Position numbers and translations under genes: made by a program. From JAKACA01 sp963735115 (GTDB lineage Bacteria; Actinomycetota; Acidimicrobiia; Acidimicrobiales; Bog-793), in assembly GCA_963735115.1 (NCBI GenBank), contig CAVTJR010000001.1, positions 992,001 through 1,056,000 of the forward strand: a stretch of 64,000 nt of DNA, given 5' to 3'. Positions 40,998 to 50,292 of the stretch are shown piece by piece. The notes beneath the pieces were generated by a model that searched no databases, was not told the origin of the DNA, and worked only from the letters and a program-made list of their open reading frames with translations. The first letter of the stretch is position 1. Every line of letters starts with the position of its first letter.

Positions 40998-41650
40998 GCG
41001 CACCAACTTCGAGAGAGCCGAGACGACTCGAACGAGAGCCGGTTACGGCAGAACAGCTGACCATCGTCGCCGCGAACAAGGCCTCATGGGCGGACCTGCA
41101 GGCGGTCTTCGGCACGGCCGACTATCCCGGCAGGTGCTATTGCCAGCGCTACAAGACCTACGAGTGGCTATGGACCTCCACAACCGAGCAACAGCGCCGC
41201 GACGGCCTGAGGGAGGAGACACACTGCGACAACCCGCGAGCCCGTACGACCACGGGACTCGTGGCCTACCTGGCCAAGGTGCCAGTCGGCTGGGTAGCCG
41301 TCGAACCGCGTACCGCCTACCCGCATCTCTTGAAGAGCCGGACCGTCTGGAGCGGGCGCCAGGAGGACCGGACAGATGACGGCGTTTGGGCTGTCACTTG
41401 TTTTGTGGTTCGTAAGGGTTACCGCAGGCGTGGGATCACGTATGGGCTCGCAGCCGCCACGATCGATTTCGCTCGTCGAGGAGGTGCCACGGCACTGGAG
41501 GCTTACCCGATGACGACTCCGCCTGGGTATGAGATCACCTGGGGCGAGAACCATGTGGGAAGTCGTCAGGCGTTCGCGGAGGCGGGCTTCGTGCAGGTGC
41601 ACCAACCCAGTCCTCGCCGTGTCGTGATGCGGATCGAGTTCGCCGACTGA
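40994..41650 (+). CDS. GNAT-family N-acetyltransferase
   Basis: 218 residues. Starts with a Cys-containing segment (FGTADYPGRCYCQRYKTYEWLW) and then the GNAT core: VAYLAKVPVGWVAVEPRTAY, VWAVTCFVVRKGYRRRGITYGLAAATIDFARRGGATALEAYPMTTPPG, ending HVGSRQAFAEAGFVQVHQPSPRRVVMR. Domain layout resembles the two broken GNAT copies at 31-36 kb but the sequence is clearly different. TTG start overlapping the upstream stop. Confidence 0.85.
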   Translation: MSAPTSREPRRLEREPVTAEQLTIVAANKASWADLQAVFGTADYPGRCYCQRYKTYEWLWTSTTEQQRRDGLREETHCDNPRARTTTGLVAYLAKVPVGWVAVEPRTAYPHLLKSRTVWSGRQEDRTDDGVWAVTCFVVRKGYRRRGITYGLAAATIDFARRGGATALEAYPMTTPPGYEITWGENHVGSRQAFAEAGFVQVHQPSPRRVVMRIEFAD

Positions 41651-41871
41651 GGTTTCCCAGAGAGCCCACGAGACCTTCGGCTGCGCAGGAAGGCCGTTTA
41701 GAACACCGATCCTCCGAATCCTTCGCCAAGGAAAGACCCGACGGTTTCATCACTAGTTGCAGCTGCATTGGAAGAGGGGTTTGAGTCTCAGATGCCAGAG
41801 TCCGTTACGAGCCCGAGGCATGTGTCTCTGAGAGGAGTCCGGTCGATGTCAGCCAGCACGACGATCGGCAG

Positions 41872-42657
41872 TTGGGCGTCCCTGCCGGCACCAAGCGCTT
41901 GCCGGAACCCCTACGCGCAGCGGGTCTCCATCCACGCAGCGAGCCCAGGGCTGCTTGGCTGAGGCTCCGCGAGGCGGAAGGTCCCCGCGCCACCATGGTT
42001 GACCTCTATGCCCTCGTCGCTCGTCCTCGCGACCTTGAGCCGTACGAACTCAGCCTCGAAGAGCGGATGGAGCTGTGGAGATGGGCTGCGCCCGTGATCT
42101 GGCCGGGTTTTGAGGTGACGGAAGGCACGGTGAGATGGGGTGACTCGCTGGCGGTTCACGACTACGACCCGGCGTGGCCTGGGATGTACGAGTCCTGGCG
42201 GGCAAGGATCGCGAGCGTTCTCGGCGAGACAGCCCGCCGGATCGAGCATGTCGGCTCGACCTCGGTACCCGATCTGGCTGCCAAGCCGCGTATCGACATC
42301 CAAGTCAGCGTCGAGGACCTGGAAGCCGAAGAGACGTACGTGGCCCAGTTGGAATCACTCCGCCTCCAGCTGAGAAGCCGCGATGAGCTGCACCGGTACT
42401 TCCGGCCCGAACCGTCGCTACCCCGTTTGACCCACGTGCATGTCTGCAGTCTCGGTTCGGAGTGGGAGGCAGACCACTTGCTGTTCAGGGATTACCTGCG
42501 GAGCCATCCAGAGGCGCGGGATACCTATGCGGCCTGGAAGCGTGCCGTGTCCCGTACTTGGCACGACGACGGGATCGGTTACACCGACGCCAAGTCGGAG
42601 GTCATCCTCGACATCATGGAGAGTGCTCGGCGCGCTGCTACGGGCCAGATGCACTGA
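41872..42657 (+). CDS. GrpB/UPF0157 family protein with N-terminal extension
   Basis: The C-terminal 170 residues are a nucleotidyltransferase-fold GrpB domain: VHDYDPAWPGMYESWRARIASVLGETARRIEHVGSTSVPDLAAKPRIDIQVSV, HVHVCSLGSEWEADHLLFRDYLRSHPEARDTYAAWKR, DDGIGYTDAKSEVILDI. The N-terminal part (WLRLREAEGPRATMVDLYAL) also occurs in some relatives. Start uncertain: TTG at 41872, or ATG at 41995. Function of the family is not established. Confidence 0.8.
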   Translation: MGVPAGTKRLPEPLRAAGLHPRSEPRAAWLRLREAEGPRATMVDLYALVARPRDLEPYELSLEERMELWRWAAPVIWPGFEVTEGTVRWGDSLAVHDYDPAWPGMYESWRARIASVLGETARRIEHVGSTSVPDLAAKPRIDIQVSVEDLEAEETYVAQLESLRLQLRSRDELHRYFRPEPSLPRLTHVHVCSLGSEWEADHLLFRDYLRSHPEARDTYAAWKRAVSRTWHDDGIGYTDAKSEVILDIMESARRAATGQMH

Positions 42658-42683
42658 CACCTCACGTCGAGACGGCGGCAGCC

Positions 42684-43028
42684 CTACGCCGGCACTCTGT
42701 CCGCCACGAGGGCCTCGAAGTTCTCGTACAAGCTCGACTCCCCTTCATGCTCTCTGGCCTTGAGTGCATGCGGTCCTACCTTGCTCCACATCCCCTCGAT
42801 CCAGAAGATGTCGACCAACAGCTCTCTGGCGAGCAACCCGTGCTTGACGAGCGCGCCGACTGTCTCACCGAAGGACAGGACCCTCTCGACCGCTGGGTCT
42901 TCCATGGACGCAGTCTCCGGATCCCAGGCAGGCCCGAAGATCACGCGCAACGACTCGTCCAGTCCCATCTCCGTGCCCCAGCGCATGAGCTGAACCATCA
43001 ATGCAGCATCTTCACGACTCGCAACCAT
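42684..43028 (-). CDS. Small conserved hypothetical protein
   Basis: 114 mostly helical residues (MVQLMRWGTEMGLDESLRVI, ILVDIFWIEGMWSKVGPHAL-like turns, ESSLYENFEALVADRV). The ATG at 43028 follows GAGGTGAAG, a good ribosome-binding site; the longer upstream frame is not conserved-looking. Family not named; the layout recalls DUF4760-type helical proteins. Confidence 0.65.
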   Translation of the reverse strand: MVASREDAALMVQLMRWGTEMGLDESLRVIFGPAWDPETASMEDPAVERVLSFGETVGALVKHGLLARELLVDIFWIEGMWSKVGPHALKAREHEGESSLYENFEALVADRVPA

Positions 43029-43105
43029 CTCTTCACCTCTTTCGAGTTCGACTACCACTACCGACCTCGCCGAGATGGCGAACTCATCGCGGAATGTCGG
43101 ATCAT

Positions 43106-44203
43106 CTAGGCGGGCACCTCGGGCGGGAGCCCAAACCGCGGAAACTCGACCAGCCTGAACTCGTCCACTCCCCCGATCTCCGACCGAAGAAACCCGACTA
43201 CCCCTGCCACCCGCCCCTCCTCGATCGTGATCACGTCGAGTGCCGCGGCGACGTGACATCCTCGGTCCGGATGGAGGACGTACCCGCCTACGGCGAGCTG
43301 CCCGTTGGCGAAGGTGGAGACGTGACGCCAGCGCTCAGGCATGACGTAGTTGACGTGGAAGGCGGCAATGGCCTCTCGACCCTGATACCAGGCGGGCAGG
43401 GGCGGCATGGACCAGGTGGCGTCCTCGGTGAGCATCGACAGCAACGTGTCGATGTCGCCTTGCTCAATCGCTCTTGCGTACCGTTGCGCTAGCTCCCGGA
43501 CACCATCCTGCCCGAGCAAGCGCAACTCGGCCTGCTGGCTCTTGCGGGGAAGTCGCGAGGCCGCTGCGCTTCGCGCTCGCTGCAGCGCGGAGTTGACCGC
43601 CGGCACCGTCGTGTCCAGCAGCCCTGCGACCTCCTCGGCCGAGTAGCCGAGAACCTCGCGTAGGATGAGGACGGCGCGCTGGCGCGGCGGCAGATGCTGA
43701 ATGGCGACAACAAAGGCCAGTTCGAGAGCCTCATGCAGCTCATAGCGAGCCTCGGGAGAAGCCACGGCCGAGTCGACCGGCGCCAACGGGTACGGCTGAA
43801 TCCAAGGCATGTCGACGAGTGGCTCGCCCGGCGACTCGCCGGCACCGAGCTGCCGACCGTCCTCGAGTGGAACGGCGCGCCTCTTCCGTCGGCGTGCCAT
43901 GTCGAGCGACACGTTCGTGGCGATCTTGAACAGCCACGTCCGCACCGAGCTTCTCGCTTCGAAGCGCGCCAGCCCCCGCCACGCCCGAGTCAGCGCCTCC
44001 TGCACCGCTTCGTCCGCATCATCCAACGAGGCGAGCATCCGGTAGCAGTGGGCGTGCAGCTCGGACCGATGACCTTCCACCAGCTCCAGGTACGCCCGCT
44101 CGTCTCCTCGCCGGGCGGCGCTGAGAAGGGACTCGGTGTCGGCGGGTTCGACGTCGGCGGTCGGCATTGCACTATGAAGACTCCCGGAGCCCGCGCTACT
44201 CAT
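43106..44203 (-). CDS. SigX5-type (TIGR02960) ECF sigma factor with SnoaL-like C-terminus
   Basis: 365 residues. Region 2 is AYLELVEGHRSELHAHCYRMLASLDDADEAVQEALTRAWRGLARFEARSSVRTWLFKIATNVSLDMARRRKRR; region 4 is LPPRQRAVLILREVLGYSAEEVAGLLDTTVPAVNSALQRARS. The C-terminal 130 residues (RYARAIEQGDIDTLLSMLTEDATWSMPPLPAWYQGREAIAAF) are a SnoaL-like domain, which in such sigma factors binds the core or a ligand and replaces a separate anti-sigma factor. It is followed by the small helical protein gene. Start: ATG at 44203 or 44167. Confidence 0.9.
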   Translation of the reverse strand: MSSAGSGSLHSAMPTADVEPADTESLLSAARRGDERAYLELVEGHRSELHAHCYRMLASLDDADEAVQEALTRAWRGLARFEARSSVRTWLFKIATNVSLDMARRRKRRAVPLEDGRQLGAGESPGEPLVDMPWIQPYPLAPVDSAVASPEARYELHEALELAFVVAIQHLPPRQRAVLILREVLGYSAEEVAGLLDTTVPAVNSALQRARSAAASRLPRKSQQAELRLLGQDGVRELAQRYARAIEQGDIDTLLSMLTEDATWSMPPLPAWYQGREAIAAFHVNYVMPERWRHVSTFANGQLAVGGYVLHPDRGCHVAAALDVITIEEGRVAGVVGFLRSEIGGVDEFRLVEFPRFGLPPEVPA

Positions 44204-44390
44204 CGCGCCGTTTTAGCTCACAGGCAGGGCGGCGAGTTCGAGAATCACCTGCGCATAACAGGTGAGACGGCGTTTAGCGATGCCCGCGCCTGGTCGGGGG
44301 CTTCGGTGGTCGGTCGTCTTTCGGTACGATGCCGTCCTGCCGCCCGTGTGATCGCCACGGAAGGCCGGCCGCGGAGAGGGGAGGGTCGAT

Positions 44391-45197
44391 ATGCCCACTG
44401 TGGAGGCGAATGGCATCGAGATCTACTACGAGGATCAGGGAGATGGGGATCCACTGGTGCTCATCCCGTACCTGGCGGCCGACCAGGCGTGCTACGCATT
44501 CCAGGTGGCGGAGTACCAAAAGCACTTTCGCTGCCTGACCGTCGATCTTCGGGGTGCCGGTCGTAGTGACAAACCTGTCGGCACATATACGACCGAGATG
44601 TTCGCCGATGACATCGCGGCGTTCATGCTCGCGATCGGGCTGGAGCGGGCGCATATAGCAGGCTTGTCCCTCGGAGCTGCAACAGGGATGTGGCTGGCTG
44701 CAAAATATCCGGAACGAGTCACGTCGCTCTCGCTCCACAGTGCCTGGCCCCGCACCGATGCCTACCTGCGGGTCGTCGTCGAAGGCTGGCAAGTCATGGC
44801 ACAGGCCCTCGGTAGCGTCACCGACCTGGTGATCAAGGGGATCCTTCCCTGGTGCCTCACCCCGGATTTGTACGCCTCGCGCCCTGAGTACGTCGATTCG
44901 CTTGCTGACTTCGTGCGGGGTCGCCCGATGCCCCCTGTTGAGGCGTTCCTGCGACAGTCGGACGCTGTACTGCACCACGATGCCGAAGCCCAGCTCACGC
45001 GAATTCAAGCGCCGACCCTGGTCACGTTCGGGCGCCACGACATGGTGACCTCGACTCGGTTTGCCGACCCACTCATGCAGAGGATCCCGCGCAGCGAACT
45101 GATCGTGTTCGAGGACTGCAGCCACGCCCCCATTTACGAGCGCGTCGAGGAGTTCAACGCCCGGACCCTGGCCTTTCTGCAGGCGCACGCGGGGTAG
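44391..45197 (+). CDS. Alpha/beta hydrolase
   Basis: 268 residues with a clear triad: nucleophile Ser in GLSLGAATG, Asp in FGRHDMVTS and His in DCSHAPIYERVEEFN. The opening VEANGIEIYYEDQGDGDPLVLIPYLAADQACYAFQ lacks the HG oxyanion dipeptide (it has PYLA), which may lower or change activity. ATG at 44391 with a strong GGGGAGGG ribosome-binding site. Likely an esterase or lactone hydrolase. Confidence 0.88.
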   Translation: MPTVEANGIEIYYEDQGDGDPLVLIPYLAADQACYAFQVAEYQKHFRCLTVDLRGAGRSDKPVGTYTTEMFADDIAAFMLAIGLERAHIAGLSLGAATGMWLAAKYPERVTSLSLHSAWPRTDAYLRVVVEGWQVMAQALGSVTDLVIKGILPWCLTPDLYASRPEYVDSLADFVRGRPMPPVEAFLRQSDAVLHHDAEAQLTRIQAPTLVTFGRHDMVTSTRFADPLMQRIPRSELIVFEDCSHAPIYERVEEFNARTLAFLQAHAG

Positions 45198-45219
45198 AGA
45201 CAGCCGTCATCTGCTGGCG

Positions 45220-46131
45220 GTGCTCGTGGCGGCTGTGATGTTCCTTTCATTCGCCCGCCAGCCGTTGACCTTTCCATTGGTGTATGCCAGTCCGTGGCGC
45301 CTGGCAACGCATCGGCGGCTGTTTCTATGGCGCCCCGTCGTTGCCCTGGGCGTGGTGGTCCTCTTTTCGCCTGTGAATCTCCTGCTCGTGGCGGTCGTCG
45401 GGGCCTTCTGGAACGCCGAGCACACCTTGATGCAGCGATACGGCATCGCCCGTATCTACGGACGGAAGGCGGGCGACGATCAGGGTCGCGTCGAGAAGTG
45501 GATGTTCCTGAGCTGGCTCGTGATCCCCCTGCTGTGGTTGGCTGGTCGAGGCGAGCTTCCGAGCATCGTCGCTCGGCTCAACACCGCCAGCATCGACGGA
45601 ACCGCCGCTGACGTGCTTGCCCGCCTGTCGACGGAAGCCCGATTCGCGCTGCCTGTGATTGCAGTCGTCGCCGTGTACCTGTCGGGGCGCTGGCTGGTGA
45701 CCAAATGCGGGCTGGAGAATGGTCTCAATCCAGGCAAATGTCTCTACGTCGCATCGAGCGCTGCGCTCTTCGCCTTCGCGGTGGTTGATCCAATCGCCGG
45801 CGTCATCGGCTTCGTCGGATCGCATTCCATCGAGTACTTCGTCTTGGTGAATCGATCAGTTGCCTCCGAGACCCGCCAGGACGGCACCTTGGGCAAGATC
45901 GCCCGGCTGCGGTACGCCCGCCTTTCCTTCTTCACCGTCTATGCCGCCGCGGCTGCTGGGCTGTTCTACCTGCTCTACCGCCTTACCTCACCCCGGGTCC
46001 TTCTCGTAACGGTCCTCACCATCGGGGCTCTCCACTTCTTCTACGACGCCTTCATCTGGAAGCTTCGGCGACCTGATGTGGCTACATCACTCGGCGCTTC
46101 TCAAGCCGCCGTCCAAGCAGCGCGGAGATAG
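45220..46131 (+). CDS. Polytopic membrane protein, conserved hypothetical
   Basis: About eight hydrophobic helices with conserved-looking polar spots in the membrane: FWNAEHTLMQRYGIARIYGRK, GSHSIEYFVLVNRS and IGALHFFYDAFIWKLRRPDVA. His, Glu and Asp pairs of this sort suggest a metal-dependent membrane oxygenase (Brp/Blh or fatty-acid hydroxylase-like), but that is a guess. The frame is open upstream into the hydrolase gene, so the N-terminus may be truncated or start at a non-ATG codon. GTG at 45220 used. Confidence 0.6.
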   Translation: MLVAAVMFLSFARQPLTFPLVYASPWRLATHRRLFLWRPVVALGVVVLFSPVNLLLVAVVGAFWNAEHTLMQRYGIARIYGRKAGDDQGRVEKWMFLSWLVIPLLWLAGRGELPSIVARLNTASIDGTAADVLARLSTEARFALPVIAVVAVYLSGRWLVTKCGLENGLNPGKCLYVASSAALFAFAVVDPIAGVIGFVGSHSIEYFVLVNRSVASETRQDGTLGKIARLRYARLSFFTVYAAAAAGLFYLLYRLTSPRVLLVTVLTIGALHFFYDAFIWKLRRPDVATSLGASQAAVQAARR

Positions 46132-46141
46132 CGTGCCGGGC

Positions 46142-46529
46142 ATGTTCTCCACAGGATTCGTGAATCTCTACACCGGTGACATCGAGGCCGGACTTCACTT
46201 TTACCGGGACCTCCTCGGATTCGAGGAGACCTTCCGCACCCCAACCGAGGGGGATCCCCGAGCACGTGGAACTCTCGCTCAATGGGTTCGCTCTGGGGCT
46301 GGGCACGGTAGAGGCAGCGAGGAGGGTGCACGGAGTTGACGCGGCCCCGGGCAGCGCGGCCATGGTCTTGGTCGTGTGGTCCGACGATGTCGACGAGGCA
46401 TTCGCGCGGCTGGCATCCGGCGGCACTCCCATCGTCCAGCCACCGCACAACACCGGCAACGACAACCGCAATGCGCTACTGCGTGACCCCGATGGCAACC
46501 TCGTCGAGGTCGTGTCGAAGGTGAACTGA
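46142..46529 (+). pseudogene. VOC/glyoxalase-family gene, frameshifted
   Basis: N-terminal half MFSTGFVNLYTGDIEAGLHFYRDLLGFEETFRTPTEG is in one frame; GIPEHVELSLNGFALGLG, then VLVVWSDDVDEAFARLASGGTPIVQPP and NALLRDPDGNLVEVVSK, in the next. A G-run at 46249-46253 has one extra base. Corrected, the protein is a normal two-module VOC protein (metal ligands at VNLY and the final VEVV). It may be a true pseudogene or a homopolymer sequencing error. Confidence 0.75.
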
Positions 46530-46559
46530 TCACCGGCCGGGCTCATGCCTCCGATACCG

Positions 46560-46961
46560 TCATGGCCAAGACCGGTGGCTGAGCACGAGTCGATAGCCGT
46601 CGGGGTCAATGATCGTGACTCCCCATTGATCCCAATACGGGTTGCGTGCGGGGATGATGACCCCACCCGCGTCGCGGAGACGAGCGAGCGTGTCCTCTTC
46701 GATCGTCCCGCCCAGGTAGAGGACCAGGAGATCCTCTTCGGTGGGCGATGGCGGTGTTTCACCGTCGGGATCACCCACGAGCTCGAGGTGCCAGGACGCC
46801 GCTGGCCAGCCGACCATCAGCAGAGCCTGGCCACCTCTCGGATCGGGACCGGTGCGATAAAGGACCTCAAGGCCGAGACCTTGGACCCAGAATCGTTCTG
46901 CGGCCTCCAGATCGCGACTCGGTCGAGCTATGCGCAGAGGGCTCAGAGGGTGTGGGTTCAC
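46560..46961 (-). CDS. VOC/glyoxalase-like protein
   Basis: 133 residues: LRIARPSRDLEAAERFWVQGLGLEVLYRTGPDPRGGQALLMVG, SWHLELVGD, PARNPYWDQWGVTIIDPDGYRLVLSHRSW. Two paired beta-alpha-beta modules, the VOC fold; the possible metal ligands are His and Glu in WHLELV and the strand before VLSH. Role unknown. GTG at 46961 with a weak ribosome-binding site; converges on the broken VOC gene. Confidence 0.75.
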   Translation of the reverse strand: MNPHPLSPLRIARPSRDLEAAERFWVQGLGLEVLYRTGPDPRGGQALLMVGWPAASWHLELVGDPDGETPPSPTEEDLLVLYLGGTIEEDTLARLRDAGGVIIPARNPYWDQWGVTIIDPDGYRLVLSHRSWP

Positions 46962-47148
46962 GGGATCATCACGCCGATCTGCTGCATGACAAGATTCTTT
47001 CAACCAATCCGAGTGACGAAAACGGAGGCAGTGGTCGAGTGAGCGTCGTCGGGAGTGAGCAGCGTGCGCACGCGGCTGCGTCTGTCGGGCTAGCCCGTGG
47101 GCGGGGTCTTTTGATGCAGGTCGAGTTCGTGTTCGTCGACAGTAGGCG

Positions 47149-47898
47149 GTGGGCGTGAGGCGGGCGATCGTTCTCCAGCACATCTCCTGCGAGCCTCCGG
47201 GCCTGTTCGCCGAGGTGCTCAACGAACGCGGCGTCACCCTCGACGCCGTCGAGCTCGACGGGGGCGGTGTCCTGCCCGAGTGGCGAGATAGCGACCTCGT
47301 CATCGTCATGGGTGGTCCGATGGGCGTGAACGACGAGTCCGAGCACGCCTTCCTCGGCGCCGAGAAGAGGTGGATCGCAGCTGCCGTCCGCGCCGGTGTC
47401 CCGTATTTCGGCGTCTGTCTTGGGTCGCAGCTGCTTGCCGCCAGCCTCGGTGCGGACGTGCGGACGGGAGAGCGGCCGGAGGTCGGCGTGCTCCCGGTGG
47501 AACTTACGTCGGAGGGACGTGCGGACGCCGTGTTCTCGGCCCTCGGCGACGACTTCCCTGCCCTGCAGTGGCATGCGGATACCTTCGACCTGCCGAAGGG
47601 TGCCGTCCATCTCGGCCGCTCGGCGGCGTACCTCAACCAGGCCTTCCGAGTTGGTTCGACCGCCTATGGCGTCCAGTTCCACCTCGAGGTGACCGCGGCG
47701 ATGCTCGAGGAGTGGGCGCGGGTACCCGCGTACGTCGCCTCGCTCTCCGCTACCCTCGGCCCTGCCGGTTTCGACCTGCTGGCGGCGCAGTTTGAAGCCA
47801 ATCGGCCGGCGATGGAAGCTGCCGCCAAAGGCCTGTTCGGACGCTTTCTCGATGCGACGGGAGACCGAGAAGCGGGAGAAGCGTCGACGTCCACGTAG
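47149..47898 (+). CDS. Class I glutamine amidotransferase-like protein
   Basis: 249 residues: DLVIVMGGPMGVND, nucleophile Cys in PYFGVCLGSQLLAASLGADV and the catalytic His in STAYGVQFHLEVTAAM. Stand-alone class I (GATase1) proteins of this type often act on small thiol or amine substrates or as GMP-synthase-like amidotransferases. No partner synthase is adjacent, so the substrate is open. GTG start. Confidence 0.88.
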   Translation: MGVRRAIVLQHISCEPPGLFAEVLNERGVTLDAVELDGGGVLPEWRDSDLVIVMGGPMGVNDESEHAFLGAEKRWIAAAVRAGVPYFGVCLGSQLLAASLGADVRTGERPEVGVLPVELTSEGRADAVFSALGDDFPALQWHADTFDLPKGAVHLGRSAAYLNQAFRVGSTAYGVQFHLEVTAAMLEEWARVPAYVASLSATLGPAGFDLLAAQFEANRPAMEAAAKGLFGRFLDATGDREAGEASTST

Positions 47899-48009
47899 TT
47901 GGGGAACGGGGCGAGGCTCAGTACCCGGTTCCCATACGCCGAGCATGCACAGTAGACCTCGTGCACACGAGCGACCTTCCCGCTCAACTTACGAGCTACC
48001 CCGCCTCTT

Positions 48010-48477
48010 GTGACCGCCCGTTCGAAAGACGACTCTTTGTTTAGCGCAACTGCAGCGAACGAGTGGCCGCTCGTCGGCCGGGCAGAAGAGCTCGATCTGC
48101 TCCGTGAGATGCAGTCGGCGAGACCGCAGGTGAGTGCCGTCATCGCCGGCCAGGCTGGCGTCGGCAAGTCCCGGGTCGCTCGGGCGGCGACCGAGGAGGC
48201 GGCCTTGGAGGGGTGGGCGACCCTCAGCATCCGCGGGAGCGAGGGCTACTCCCAGGTGCCGCTCGGACCTTTGCGAACGGTGCTGCGTCTCACGAGCTCG
48301 ACTGAACTGAGCGGGCTGGAGCACAGTGTGGAACGAGAGCTCATGGCGATGCGCACGCGCAAGGGCCTCATCGTGATGGCCGACGACTGCCAGTCACTCG
48401 ACGAATCCGCCGCCGTCACGGTTACCACCCCCGGTGGGACCTCTGCGAAGACCAAAGCAGACCGCTACTCCGACTGA
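48010..48477 (+). pseudogene. Truncated LuxR/AAA (MalT-like) regulator
   Basis: Only the first 155 residues of a large AAA-type regulator remain: LVGRAEELDLLREM, Walker A IAGQAGVGKSRVARAA and Walker B-like GLIVMADDCQSLDESAAVTV. The frame then runs into unrelated sequence. Sensor, TPR and LuxR-HTH parts (about 700 residues) are missing, so this is a deletion remnant. Confidence 0.75.
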
Positions 48478-48523
48478 ACTGAGATGACATGGCCTCGGGC
48501 CGCCTCAGCACTAGAAAGGGGCC

Positions 48524-49360
48524 ATGGCGAACACCGACATGGCCGAGTACTGGAACGGGCGCCCCGCCGATGTCTGGGTCACAGAAGCAGAGCGCTTCGA
48601 CTCCATGCTTGCCCGCTTCGGCCGCCGACTGCTGACGGCTACCGTGCTTGAGCCGGGCGAGCGGGTCCTGGATGTCGGGTGTGGCAACGGTGCAACCAGC
48701 CTGGAGGCAGCGCGAGCCGTAGGGTCCGGTGGGCGAGTCACGGGCCTCGACCTCTCTGCGCCCATGCTGGAGGTGGCCCGGCGGCGTGCCGAGGAACAAG
48801 GGATCGACATGGACTTCGTCCAGGGCGACGCCCAGACCGCCTCCTTCGACCAACCGTTCGACGTTGTCGTGAGCCGCTTCGGCGTGATGTTCTTCGACGA
48901 CCCGGAGGCCGCTTTCGCCAACCTGGCGAAGGCAGCCCGCCCGGGCGGCCGCCTCTGTTTCGTGTGCTGGCAAGAGATGTTCGCCAACGAGTGGATCGCC
49001 GTGCCGGCCATGGCGATGGTGGCCCACGTGGGGCTCCCCGAGATGCCCGAGCCTGGCGCCCCGGGGCCCTTCGCCCTCGCGGACGCCGGACGGATCAGGG
49101 ACATCCTCGCGTCCGCCGGGTGGTCTGACGTCAGCGTCGAGGAGCACAAAGACGCCATGCTGATGGGACGCGACCCTGAGGACGTCCTCTCCTTCATGCT
49201 CTCCGACGAGATGGGGCGCCGGCTTGTCGAGGGCAAGGACCAAGAGGTGGTGAAGGCTGGTACCGAAGCCACCCTCGAGGCGCTCCGACCGTACGTCACC
49301 CTCGAGGGTGTCGTGCTGGGCGGCACCTACTGGCTCGTGACAGCCCGCAAGAGGTACTGA
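48524..49360 (+). CDS. Class I SAM-dependent methyltransferase
   Basis: 278 residues. Begins MAEYWNGRPADVWVTEAERFD, motif I LEPGERVLDVGCGNGATSLEAARAVG, beta2 acid in VTGLDLSAPMLEVARRRA, FDVVVSRFGVMFFDDPEAAFANLAKAARPGGRLCFVCWQ. This is the UbiE/COQ5-like group that methylates small molecules. ATG with GAAAGGGG ribosome-binding site. It lies between two gene fragments. Confidence 0.88.
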   Translation: MANTDMAEYWNGRPADVWVTEAERFDSMLARFGRRLLTATVLEPGERVLDVGCGNGATSLEAARAVGSGGRVTGLDLSAPMLEVARRRAEEQGIDMDFVQGDAQTASFDQPFDVVVSRFGVMFFDDPEAAFANLAKAARPGGRLCFVCWQEMFANEWIAVPAMAMVAHVGLPEMPEPGAPGPFALADAGRIRDILASAGWSDVSVEEHKDAMLMGRDPEDVLSFMLSDEMGRRLVEGKDQEVVKAGTEATLEALRPYVTLEGVVLGGTYWLVTARKRY

Positions 49361-49468
49361 TCAGAGAGGCACAGCACAGGACTCCGTGGCCAGTCAGAAG
49401 TTCGTGGCTGGCTTCCGTTATCGCTTGATCCACGAGGGGCCGTTGCCCCTCCGACCCGGAACGGTGAC

Positions 49469-49759
49469 ATGGACGTCGGCGTCGTCGGACCGTATCCTCA
49501 GGGGTCCGCCTGTGCCTTCGAGGTGCGGGCATTCTTTCCAGTCCGCGGCGCGACAGTCGAAGACCCAGTAACGGGAAGCTTGAACGCCTCGCTGGCTCAT
49601 TGGCTTCTAGATACTCGGCGCGTCACCAGCCCTTACGTCGCCAGCCAGGGCACGGCGCTCGGCCGGACCGGACGCGTCCACATCTCATCCGACGTGAACG
49701 GCACGATCTGGGTCGGCGGCAGCACCATCACGTGCATCACGGGAAACGTGGAGCTATGA
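49469..49759 (+). pseudogene. PhzF-family isomerase, C-terminal fragment
   Basis: Carries the PhzF C-terminal half: DVGVVGPYPQGSACAFEVRAFFPVRGATVEDPVTGSLNASLAHWLL, ASQGTALGRTGRVHISSDVNG. The N-terminal half with the catalytic Glu is missing; upstream frames (49387-49468) are unrelated. 5'-truncated and dead. Confidence 0.8.
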
Positions 49760-49805
49760 CGTCGTAGCCAGACTCACGCCGTCGAGTCTGATTACCTTCA
49801 TCGGG

Positions 49806-50111
49806 TCACTGGCGCACGTTCATGACCGTGCGTACGTCGAGGTTATGGAAGTGTGGCGGGCCGGCTAGCAAGGCGGCCATCTGTTCGGCGTACTTGCCGG
49901 TGACCGGGTCGCTGGAGTTCTTCATCGCTTCCTCGTAGCTGTCGAACTCGACAATGACGAAGTAGTGGCCGGGCCGGTCCCGGTCTTCCGTGACGGTGGC
50001 TTTGGACGCGAGGAGGGCATCACCGCGTTCCTCTTGCATCTGCTCGGAGAGGGCTTCCACTTCGTCGATACGCGATGTCTCAAATTCCATGATCTGAACA
50101 AAGCCAGGCAT
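49806..50111 (-). CDS. Small ferredoxin-like (antibiotic biosynthesis monooxygenase-type) protein
   Basis: 101 residues: MPGFVQIMEFETSRIDEVEA, PGHYFVIVEFDSYEEAMKNSSDPVTGKYAEQMAALL. The alpha+beta barrel pattern with two beta-alpha-beta units fits ABM-like proteins, which dimerise; no cofactor site is evident. The ATG at 50111 is chosen over longer frames because GGAGGAG lies just upstream. Confidence 0.7.
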   Translation of the reverse strand: MPGFVQIMEFETSRIDEVEALSEQMQEERGDALLASKATVTEDRDRPGHYFVIVEFDSYEEAMKNSSDPVTGKYAEQMAALLAGPPHFHNLDVRTVMNVRQ

Positions 50112-50292
50112 TCCGCTCCTCCAGTCGCTTTCCGTTCGTTCAACGCTACTTGGCGAGCCAGCGGCGAACAGCAAGAGTCGGCTGAGGTCGCGTGTTTCGC
50201 CGAACGATGCTCGCCCGACGCCATCAACCGCGAACACGACGGCGGCAGCGGACCGAGCTAGTTGCTTCGTTTGACGAAGCCAGTCGCCCGCC

